From Campylobacterota bacterium (GTDB taxonomy: Bacteria > Bdellovibrionota > Bacteriovoracia > Bacteriovoracales > Bacteriovoracaceae): a DNA stretch of 41,289 nt. The DNA lies in assembly GCA_003650125.1 (NCBI GenBank), contig QNFX01000017.1, positions 1-41,289 of the forward strand, given 5' to 3'. This document shows, piece by piece, positions 1 through 6,571 of this stretch. Positions within the stretch are counted from its first letter, which is position 1; each line of letters starts with the position of its first letter. The notes under the pieces were generated by a model. That model was not told the DNA's origin. It searched no databases and saw only the letters and a list, made by a program, of their open reading frames with translations. A program made the translations under genes and the position numbers.

Positions 1-170
1 AAAATCTTTCAAAGTCATTTACAGGAGGATATGTCATAACATGAAAACCCCTGGCAGTTTTTATTGCGTGAAGTCCTTCATCCGGCACCCTATCCTTAAC
101 TGAAATCCAACAACCCTCTACTCGACTCCATTCGCCCTATTTCTTTTTTGCATTTATTGCACTTGCTCAT
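1..170 (-). pseudogene. Frameshifted zinc-ribbon/DUF551-like gene, cut by the left edge
   Basis: An ATG at 170 has a good ribosome binding site (GAGGTGGAAG) and opens MSKCNKCKKEIG, a CxxC zinc-ribbon start. That frame stops at a TAA near 96. One base over, the DNA reads EWSRVEGCWISVKDRVPDEG and stays open to the window edge. The WISVKDRVPDEG stretch matches the N-terminal motif of DUF551 proteins; an intact relative lies at 18231..18641. Skipping one G in the GGG near 135-137 would join the two halves. I infer a one-base insertion (mutation or assembly error) or +1 frameshifting. DUF551 has no known function. The gene continues beyond position 1. Confidence 0.5.
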
Positions 171-307
171 CTTCCACCTCTATGTAGCTCTATAATTTTA
201 TCCATGATAAATGTCTGGTTATGTGGTTTCTTGCCTAAGAGGTCTTTGGTTTTCTTAACAAGTTCCGTGTCCCTTAACGCTTTGTCTAAACCAAGACCAA
301 GACCCAG
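167..307 (-). CDS. Possible small protein without a normal start codon
   Basis: A protein-like reading frame ends LDKALRDTELVKKTKD...IIELHRGGR. Its TGA overlaps the ATG at 170 in the ATGA arrangement typical of this genome, which argues that the C-terminus is real. Upstream there is no ATG, GTG or TTG in frame before a TAG; the first candidate is a CTG at 307 with AGGGG about 11 bases before it. It lies in the same frame as the gene ending at 350, beyond three stops, so it could be a degraded tail. The GGTCTT repeats at its start resemble the degenerate hexamers near 18.65 kb. Confidence 0.3.
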   Translation of the reverse strand: MGLGLGLDKALRDTELVKKTKDLLGKKPHNQTFIMDKIIELHRGGR

Positions 308-349
308 ATTTGGAAGCTACCCCTATCTCCCCAAAGAAACGATTTTAAA

Positions 350-997
350 TCAACCATGGTGTTGCAGATATAATTTAGTTAAATCAATAGTTTGTTGTGC
401 CGATATCCCAGGAAAATCTAACAGGACTTTTATAAAACTTCCCTCTTCAGTCTGTTCTTTGGGTTTAAAGGAATCTTGTATTTCCTTAATGGTTTCTTTT
501 TTCACCTTTATCATATGTGGGAGGTATCGCATAATCCAGTTTGATACATCTTGATAATTAATAGGAATTCCTTCTTTAGTTATTCCTTGAAGGGCAAGCT
601 CTTCTACCATCTCTCTCCTAAGCATACCTTTTTTGGTACATTCTTCTAGGACACCTTTAACTCTCTCTAAGAATACCTTAGTCGGAAAAAACCTTGATTG
701 GATTTTTGATTTCCTTTTATACTGTCGTTTCATCGTCCTTCCTTTTCCTCTTCTCAACTCTGGGAAGAATTTTCCGACCCAGTTACCAATGTCATAGTTT
801 GTCACTGGGCCATTGTCTTTTTCGATCCCTGCGGCAATTAGGTCTTCAACCATGCCATCCCTTGTACGCCCTCTCCTGTGGCTTTCTTTTAAAACCTCTC
901 GCACACTCTCAAGGAAGACAACTTCGGGGTAAAATCTTTTTTTTATTTCCATGGAGGATTTGTGACATGACATATTAGAATAGTCAACCCCTCTCAT
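350..997 (-). CDS. Protein with two tandem copies of a possible HTH-like domain
   Basis: The 215-residue basic protein contains two homologous units of about 65 residues. Unit 1 is near residues 19-85 (KKRFYPEVVFLESVREVL...NYDIGNWVGKFFPEL) and unit 2 near 100-165 (QSRFFPTKVFLERVKGVLEE...NYQDVSNWIMRYLP). Each has the layout helix, 'MVEDL/MVEEL..GI', then a 'NYxDxxNW' helix, which resembles a helix-turn-helix DNA-binding fold; this is inference. The start is uncertain. ATG 997 overlaps the upstream gene by 14 bases, and ATG 973 or 952 are alternatives, none with a strong ribosome binding site. The open frame extends further upstream but only as a shadow of the neighbour. Possibly a DNA-binding regulator. 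Confidence 0.7.
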   Translation of the reverse strand: MRGVDYSNMSCHKSSMEIKKRFYPEVVFLESVREVLKESHRRGRTRDGMVEDLIAAGIEKDNGPVTNYDIGNWVGKFFPELRRGKGRTMKRQYKRKSKIQSRFFPTKVFLERVKGVLEECTKKGMLRREMVEELALQGITKEGIPINYQDVSNWIMRYLPHMIKVKKETIKEIQDSFKPKEQTEEGSFIKVLLDFPGISAQQTIDLTKLYLQHHG

Positions 998-1238
998 TAG
1001 ATAAGCATTTTTTACAAACATACATTTTAAACCCCTTCCGAGTGATCTCCGCCAACCCCTCACAGTATTCCCAGCACCAAACGCAGAGGAGCATGAAATT
1101 GCTATTCTCCCCTGCACACTTCAGACAGATATAACGGGGCCAGTTATCTACTAAGGTACTGAAGTATCTTTCTTTATTGTGTTTCCTGCAGACGATGCAG
1201 GCTTTTTTTTTAATCGAATAATCGTTGCTTTCCATCAT
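984..1238 (-). CDS. Small multi-cysteine zinc-binding protein
   Basis: 84 residues with five CxxC-type pairs: CIVC near residue 15, CLKC near 38, CVWC and an adjacent CEYC-like WEYC near 52-59, and CKKC near 75. This pattern indicates two or more structural zinc sites. Such treble-clef or zinc-ribbon micro-proteins are common in phages and often bind nucleic acid or host polymerase, but the role here is unknown. Two adjacent ATGs (1238 and 1235) follow an AGGA-type site. The gene overlaps the upstream gene by 29 bases and the downstream one by 14. Confidence 0.7.
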   Translation of the reverse strand: MMESNDYSIKKKACIVCRKHNKERYFSTLVDNWPRYICLKCAGENSNFMLLCVWCWEYCEGLAEITRKGFKMYVCKKCLSNERG

Positions 1239-1404
1239 CTTTATCTAGTTCCTTGGATAGCTCACGTTTAACAAAGTTTCTGAGGTTTTCAACTGCGTCC
1301 TCTGCTTTTTCAGCATCCTCTAGTTCTAGTGTAACCTCTAACTTGGCGGAATTATAGTTGCCCAAATTGATGGTTCTGCTGTACGTCACTGTCTTTGTTT
1401 TCAT
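1210..1404 (-). CDS. Small hypothetical protein, NLGNY-type
   Basis: 64 residues, beginning with a basic beta-like stretch (TYSRTINLGNYNSAKLEV) followed by an acidic helix (EDAEKAEDAVENLRNFVKREL). The 'YSRTINLGNY.SA' signature is one I associate with small conserved proteins of phages and mobile elements without known function; that is recollection, not a search. GGAG lies seven bases before the ATG. The gene overlaps the 3' end of the polymerase gene by 53 bases, so translation is probably coupled. Confidence 0.7.
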   Translation of the reverse strand: MKTKTVTYSRTINLGNYNSAKLEVTLELEDAEKAEDAVENLRNFVKRELSKELDKDDGKQRLFD

Positions 1405-3793
1405 AATATTGCTCCATTTTCTTCAAGCTTGATACTTCTAGTAAACAAGTTTCATCACTTTGGTCAACGATCTCTAACTCAAAAAGATTCTTCATTCTAT
1501 TAATGGTATTCTCTATATTCTCTTTTTTACCCTTTAATAAAAGCTTCTGGTCAGTACAAGACACACTACAAGCTTCACCCCAGTTTAAACCCAGATCAAA
1601 GTCTATATAAAGGGGCAAGCAGAGATTAAACTTATCTCTAGGAAGATTCTCAAAAGTGTCTTTTAAGGTGTTTAGGACATAAAAGAGGTCTTTATAGTGG
1701 AGATCAAACTGAACAGAATCATGTACTGTGCCGATTAAACAAGACCGCTTATTTGCTAACTTGGGGTAGTAGTTAATTAGGGAAAAAAGCACTATATCAG
1801 AACCAAAGCCCTGAGATTGGTAATTAATCGAGCATCTTTTTGCAGAAGCTTTATCTGACGTATATTCACTCAAAATATCAGGTATTGGAATAAACCGACC
1901 AGACGGTGATTTTATCCAGGGCTTTTTTGTAATATCTTTCTTCTGCTTCTCCATCCAAGCATATAACTTAGGGACTTTTGCGAAGAAGTTTTCCATCATC
2001 TTTTCTGCTTCTGATTCTGTGATCATTAAAGATTCAGATATTGATTTGGCAGAAGACTGATACGAGATAGCAAAATTTATAGTTTTTCCCGTGGATCTTT
2101 CCTCACCTGTTATCTCTGAAATGTCTTTATTGAAGATAAGGGCAGCAGTTTTAGCGTGCATGTCCTCGTGATTATTGAAAGTCTCAATAATCGAGTCTTC
2201 TTCTGACATATGGCCCAGGATGGCCAACTCTAACTGAGAATAATCAATAGATAGAAAAAACCCCTCATCACCAAACCTGCTATCAAATAGGGATTTAATA
2301 TCTTTGTTGCGAGAAGGCATGGTGTGGAAGGGGCTAGATAGTCGCCCAGTGACGGTTCCTAACAGGTTGAAATCCGCTAAATAAAAGTCTTTCCATGACT
2401 TCTTCAAAAGACCATCGATGTATGTGGTCTTAATTTTATTATATGCATTATATTCCATCAGGGATTCAATGAACTCTTTGGCTTCAGGTGTGGTGGTGTA
2501 AGCACTTAAGTGCTTCTGCAGACGATTCTTGTCAGTGCCCTCTCCTGGCAAACCAAAGACTTCATACAAGATAGTGCTTTTTTGGCGGTAGGAATTAAGA
2601 TTAACCTTAGATTTTTTCAGTAGCACAGAATCTGGGTTTTTAAACCGCTTGGCCTTCTTCTCATTCGTTTCTGCTAGTGCTTGGAAGTTCTTTGCTTCTA
2701 ATCGCTTAATGGATGGGAGCGAGTGAATTTTTTCTTTTACATTAAATATTATATTTTCGTACCTCTTACTCGTTTCTTTTTGGCGGGCTTTGTTTATATG
2801 CATCCCTTTATTTTCAAGGTCTGCAAATATTGGAATCGCTTTAAAAATTATCTCTAGTGCATCTGATGGTGTTAAAAATGTTCTAAAAAGCTCAAAAAGT
2901 TCCCTAGTATAAAAAACATCTAGGCCAGCATACTCACCTAGAACAGATGTAGGTATTTTCCCATAGCATCTGTCAGAAGCAGGGGTCATGGCTTTAATGA
3001 AATCGTCTACCCGATCATCCCAGCTATCAACCTCAAAGAGGTATGAACTCAGTACTTTAAGTTTTAGTGGTTTCATTTTTGAAAACAAAAAGAATGCCAT
3101 GGCCATGGTGTCAAACACCTCAGGCATTTTAGTTATGTATCCGTGTTCGGATAGCCACTTTAAATCAAATTTTAAATTGTGACCTACTACCTTCGTTTTT
3201 TTAACAACTTCAGAAAACAACTCTTTAAGTTGGAAAACTTCTTTTGTTGTAGGCATACCTTGGTCAAATTGCTCAAAAGATAAATCAAGACCCTTTTTTA
3301 CATAAGAGTATTCATTGACCACCTTTAAAGGATACCAATAACCAATGTCGTCAGTATCAGACATAAAAGAAATTACTGTGATATTTCCAAACTTTGGAAT
3401 AAGGCCCTCTGTCTCAACATCAACAACTAGGTACTTGGGAGGGTCAGTTAAATACCCCGTTAGCTTATCCATTGTTTGTTGGAATGTTAGGCACTCAGAC
3501 CTAGGTTTAAAGCCCCTTTTTTTAATCTTAAATGGGAGTGTTAGATACTCATAAAATAAATCTGTAGATCTTTTTAATGCGAGATAATCAGAGACTACAA
3601 AGACTTTCCCTGTTTTTGGCAGCCCCTCGGATATTTTTTTTCCTGCTATTACAACAGCATCAAAATCTTTAAACTCTGGTATGCCTCTTGAACTAGAATT
3701 CATTGAGTGCATTGTTATGTCAAAAAATACAGATAAAAAATCATTTAAAAGAAAATTAGATCTGTCTCTCTGTATTAACAGTAACTTTTCCAT
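1352..3793 (-). CDS. polA: Family A DNA polymerase with 3'-5' proofreading exonuclease
   Basis: Replicative DNA polymerase, 813 residues from ATG 3793 (numbering below counts three residues more, from a TTG at 3802). Exonuclease motifs are present: D128/E130 in VDVETEG, N209/D213 in GHNLKFD, and Y291/D295 in YAGLDV. Polymerase motifs are TGRLSS near 485, motif A DYSQLEL with D520, motif B RSTGKTINF...Y (R569, K573, F577, Y581), and motif C HDS (H694, D695). Motif C normally reads HDE, so serine replaces the glutamate. There is no 5'-3' nuclease domain, as in most phage enzymes. AAGGA about ten bases before ATG 3793 decides the start. The gene overlaps both neighbours and heads the replication cluster at its 3' side. 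Confidence 0.96.
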   Translation of the reverse strand: MEKLLLIQRDRSNFLLNDFLSVFFDITMHSMNSSSRGIPEFKDFDAVVIAGKKISEGLPKTGKVFVVSDYLALKRSTDLFYEYLTLPFKIKKRGFKPRSECLTFQQTMDKLTGYLTDPPKYLVVDVETEGLIPKFGNITVISFMSDTDDIGYWYPLKVVNEYSYVKKGLDLSFEQFDQGMPTTKEVFQLKELFSEVVKKTKVVGHNLKFDLKWLSEHGYITKMPEVFDTMAMAFFLFSKMKPLKLKVLSSYLFEVDSWDDRVDDFIKAMTPASDRCYGKIPTSVLGEYAGLDVFYTRELFELFRTFLTPSDALEIIFKAIPIFADLENKGMHINKARQKETSKRYENIIFNVKEKIHSLPSIKRLEAKNFQALAETNEKKAKRFKNPDSVLLKKSKVNLNSYRQKSTILYEVFGLPGEGTDKNRLQKHLSAYTTTPEAKEFIESLMEYNAYNKIKTTYIDGLLKKSWKDFYLADFNLLGTVTGRLSSPFHTMPSRNKDIKSLFDSRFGDEGFFLSIDYSQLELAILGHMSEEDSIIETFNNHEDMHAKTAALIFNKDISEITGEERSTGKTINFAISYQSSAKSISESLMITESEAEKMMENFFAKVPKLYAWMEKQKKDITKKPWIKSPSGRFIPIPDILSEYTSDKASAKRCSINYQSQGFGSDIVLFSLINYYPKLANKRSCLIGTVHDSVQFDLHYKDLFYVLNTLKDTFENLPRDKFNLCLPLYIDFDLGLNWGEACSVSCTDQKLLLKGKKENIENTINRMKNLFELEIVDQSDETCLLEVSSLKKMEQYYENKDSDVQQNHQFGQL

Positions 3794-4076
3794 GATTTTC
3801 AATTCCTTTTATTGTGGCATCCATCATCAGAGCATAAACAGATTTTAAGTAGTTTTTTTCTTCATCACTAGATAACTCGTCTAACGACATTCTTGAGAAA
3901 ACCTCAAACAAAGAAATACACGCCTTCGAAAAAATCATATAAGCCTCTTGTCTGCCATAACTCTTCAGTAAGCCCGGAAGACCTTCCATTAACCCACTAT
4001 TTATCTTAGTGATAACATCTTGGGTGGTTATATCTAACTTTTTCATGTACTTGGATCTATCCACTTTATTGGGCAT
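3756..4076 (-). CDS. Hypothetical helical protein
   Basis: 106 residues, predicted by composition to be mostly helical (VITKINSGLMEGLPGLLKSY, ACISLFEVFSRMSLDEL). No family recognised. A strong AGGAGG lies six bases before the ATG. It overlaps the KTSC gene upstream by 11 bases and the polymerase downstream, so it is probably co-translated with replication genes and may act in replication, though nothing in the sequence proves that. Confidence 0.75.
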   Translation of the reverse strand: MPNKVDRSKYMKKLDITTQDVITKINSGLMEGLPGLLKSYGRQEAYMIFSKACISLFEVFSRMSLDELSSDEEKNYLKSVYALMMDATIKGIENHGKVTVNTERQI

Positions 4077-4311
4077 GTTGTTCCTCCTGGGTTCCTGGCA
4101 TTACTAGTTTAGTAAACCTATAATATTTTTTAATACCATTTAAATATTTTCCTTTAGACTCTGAAATTTTTAACTCATCAAAAATAGCGTCAGAAACTCC
4201 AAAGTATAGATAAGTTCCACCATTGCTAAAAATAACACTAAGAACAGACGTGTACTTACAATACCCAATACTGGAAACATTGCTAGAGTCACACCCCTCA
4301 AAAATAATCAT
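4066..4311 (-). CDS. KTSC domain protein
   Basis: 81 residues matching the KTSC domain pattern: 'SNVSSIGYCKYTSVLSVIF' then 'GGTYLYFGVSDAIFDEL', then 'SESKGKYLNGIKKYYRFTK'. KTSC domains occur alone in many phages and also at the C-terminus of lysyl-tRNA synthetases. They are thought to bind nucleic acid or protein, but no enzymatic role is established. GGGGGA lies just before the ATG. It is placed directly after the helicase gene and overlaps the next gene. Confidence 0.85.
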   Translation of the reverse strand: MIIFEGCDSSNVSSIGYCKYTSVLSVIFSNGGTYLYFGVSDAIFDELKISESKGKYLNGIKKYYRFTKLVMPGTQEEQHAQ

Positions 4312-4319
4312 AATTCCCC

Positions 4320-5657
4320 CTAATCTGAAATTTCATCGTATTTATCTGCTGTACTATTATACTCTTCCCAAAAAAGACACTTTCCTAAATCTCTCTTCAT
4401 AGGTATTTTTACTTTTGATTGCCCTCGTCTACACATGTCTAAAAAGAGTACCCCCTCATCTTCATTGGAAGCAAAATTTATTGATGCTATCGACGTGGCC
4501 CTATGACACTTCCTAGCGGAGTGAGCTATATGGTCTGCGGTTATAAGGCCTTTCTTTCCTGCTTGGCCCCATCCTGCCCTATTGACCTGAGAGAACGTAA
4601 GTAGGGGGCATTTGAAATAGTCTGCTAGAAGTTTTAAATCTGTGTATATCTGCCCAGACTCTCCATACATAGATTCACCACCATTATCATTTTTAAATCT
4701 TCTGGAAGAAACTAAGCAATCATCGTAGTCCACGATAATTAAATCAGGTGTGTGATCGTACCTATTTTTTTCTTTTAAGATCCAAGCTTTAATGTCTTGA
4801 ACAGTAGCAGTACCTTCCGTGAAGTACTTCACAAATAAGTTTTCTGTTAACGGGACATATGGGTCTATAGCTGCAGAGTAGCCACTGTTACTATAAGCAT
4901 TGGCAATATTGTTATAACTCCAACCTGTCAAGATACACCCATATTTGGTAAGCACTTCAGTCGTATTTATCTCTAAAGATATATGGAAAACTTTTTTTCC
5001 TCTCAGTAAAGAGTTGACCCCAATAAGTGGCCCGATGGTTGATTTTCCAGACTTGGGCCTACCCACAATAACGTGAACTTCCCCAGGACCGTAGCCCCCA
5101 TTTAAGTTTTTATCTAGTGTAGGTATTCCTGTAGGGACTAAGTTTTTAGCTCCATACATTTCTCGATAAATCCAAGGAAGGTTAATTAAATCTTTACCAC
5201 TGTGTTCATCTTCATCAAAAGATATTTGTAATGCTGTTTCTAGTAATTTTGGAATACTATCTAAGTCACCATCGTTTGTTGCTATATCAATAGAGTTTTT
5301 TAAAGCAAGAGTTACGCGGGCCCTTTTAAGAGCATTGATTAAATGGTCCCTTAGAATGACGGGATCACCTGTTTTAATTCTGTATATGGCTTCTAGTTCT
5401 TCCCGCAAAGAATCTAAAGTCATGCTGTCTATAGATTTAACAACACTGTACTCATCAATCATCATGCTTAAGTCAGCTAGTGAAATTTCTGTGTCATCTC
5501 TACTATGATATATTTTTATAATTTGATTAAATATGATTCTGTGGTTTTGTCTAAAAAAATTTTCCCTATCTAATATATCAATAAACTCATGGGTAAATTT
5601 TAAGTCAATACAGAGTCTTTGTAGCACTCGTCGATATGTTTCTAAAGTAGTAGTCAT
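4320..5657 (-). CDS. dnaB: DnaB-like replicative DNA helicase
   Basis: Ring helicase that would unwind the fork ahead of the polymerase. 445 residues. The N-terminal helical region (1-150) resembles the DnaB primase-interaction domain ('VLQRLCIDLKFTHEFID...NHRIIFNQI'). The C-terminal RecA-fold has Walker A GRPKSGKST (199-207, K205), 'ISLEI' near 226, Walker B LIIVDYDD (D310), and 'LTFSQVNR' near 353. These are the H1-H4 type motifs of superfamily 4. It lies between the primase and KTSC genes, in an order typical for phage replication modules. Confidence 0.93.
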   Translation of the reverse strand: MTTTLETYRRVLQRLCIDLKFTHEFIDILDRENFFRQNHRIIFNQIIKIYHSRDDTEISLADLSMMIDEYSVVKSIDSMTLDSLREELEAIYRIKTGDPVILRDHLINALKRARVTLALKNSIDIATNDGDLDSIPKLLETALQISFDEDEHSGKDLINLPWIYREMYGAKNLVPTGIPTLDKNLNGGYGPGEVHVIVGRPKSGKSTIGPLIGVNSLLRGKKVFHISLEINTTEVLTKYGCILTGWSYNNIANAYSNSGYSAAIDPYVPLTENLFVKYFTEGTATVQDIKAWILKEKNRYDHTPDLIIVDYDDCLVSSRRFKNDNGGESMYGESGQIYTDLKLLADYFKCPLLTFSQVNRAGWGQAGKKGLITADHIAHSARKCHRATSIASINFASNEDEGVLFLDMCRRGQSKVKIPMKRDLGKCLFWEEYNSTADKYDEISD

Positions 5658-5665
5658 AATTAGTC

Positions 5666-6559
5666 TTACCAGAGGTCATTCATTGTCTTTTTCTTGGCCT
5701 CTTTAAAAAAAGTAATAAAGTCTTTACCAAAGTCATTTGGATCAGTGAGAACCTTTCCATCTTTGTAAGCAACAGTGAGTTCGACATCGTAAACTGGAAA
5801 GTTTGAATAAATCAAGGTTTTTAAAAAGTCTTTTTTCTCTTTTTTTGTTACGTCTGCGTCCAAACAAAGGTAAATTTTAGTAGCTTTGCCTTGTAATAAA
5901 CTTAATTGTTCTAGTGTTATTTTTTTACCTAACAGTGCAATAGCCTTCACCCCTGTTAGTTTTTCCGCATAGATAGCAGAGAATATTCCTTCGCATAAAA
6001 TGATAGGTTCACTCTTAACTCTATTGAGGCCCCACAACAGATTTCGCCGTTGACCCGAATAGTTAAGGTATTTTACTTTGGAGCCATTAAAAGTTCTACC
6101 AACTGCGTAGACACACTTATCTTTGTGGTAAAAGGGAAATACAACTCGGTCTTTCCAGAATTTAAATTTCTCACCATCTTTGAGATATGGTTTACCTACC
6201 CGAATACCAAACTTTCTAATGTCAGCGTCAGAAAGGCCCCTATTGGCCAAATATTTGTGAGCTTCCGATGATGATTGGATAGAGTCTGTAAAGTCTGTTA
6301 GATCGCAAATAGGTGCTTCTTTAACACCCCAATTTAGTCTTTCTTTTAGGGACTCTAAGGTTACGTCTGGAGCTTCATAAGAAGCGTCAAGAGAAGATAG
6401 CCGACCTTTATAGTTACACCGAAAACAGTTGAATATTCCTTTTTTAGTATTTATTCCTAACTTGTAGGCGGGGGATTTTCCATTCTCGGCACACTTGGGG
6501 CAAACAGTGTAAAATTCCTCTGGTTTTGAACCCTGTCTTGCACTCTCAAGTAAATCCAT
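5666..6559 (-). CDS. DnaG-type primase (zinc finger plus TOPRIM)
   Basis: Synthesises RNA primers for lagging-strand replication. 297 residues. The N-terminal zinc-binding site is CPKC (20-23) with CFRC (45-48). The RNA-polymerase/TOPRIM core follows: 'WKDRVVFPFYHKDKCVYAVGRTF' near 136-157, the catalytic glutamate in 'ILCEG' (E190), and the metal-binding DxD in 'LCLDADVT' (D234/D236). It lacks the long C-terminal helicase-binding domain of bacterial DnaG, as in compact phage primases. GGGGAG lies about five bases before the ATG. It sits directly upstream of the DnaB-like helicase, its expected partner. Confidence 0.93.
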   Translation of the reverse strand: MDLLESARQGSKPEEFYTVCPKCAENGKSPAYKLGINTKKGIFNCFRCNYKGRLSSLDASYEAPDVTLESLKERLNWGVKEAPICDLTDFTDSIQSSSEAHKYLANRGLSDADIRKFGIRVGKPYLKDGEKFKFWKDRVVFPFYHKDKCVYAVGRTFNGSKVKYLNYSGQRRNLLWGLNRVKSEPIILCEGIFSAIYAEKLTGVKAIALLGKKITLEQLSLLQGKATKIYLCLDADVTKKEKKDFLKTLIYSNFPVYDVELTVAYKDGKVLTDPNDFGKDFITFFKEAKKKTMNDLW

Positions 6560-6571
6560 CGACTCCCCTTT

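Noticed and set aside
204-554. Plus-strand open frame of 116 codons
   Set aside because: It lies antisense to the duplicated-domain gene and its coupled tail, with no ribosome binding site and a composition unlike neighbouring proteins.
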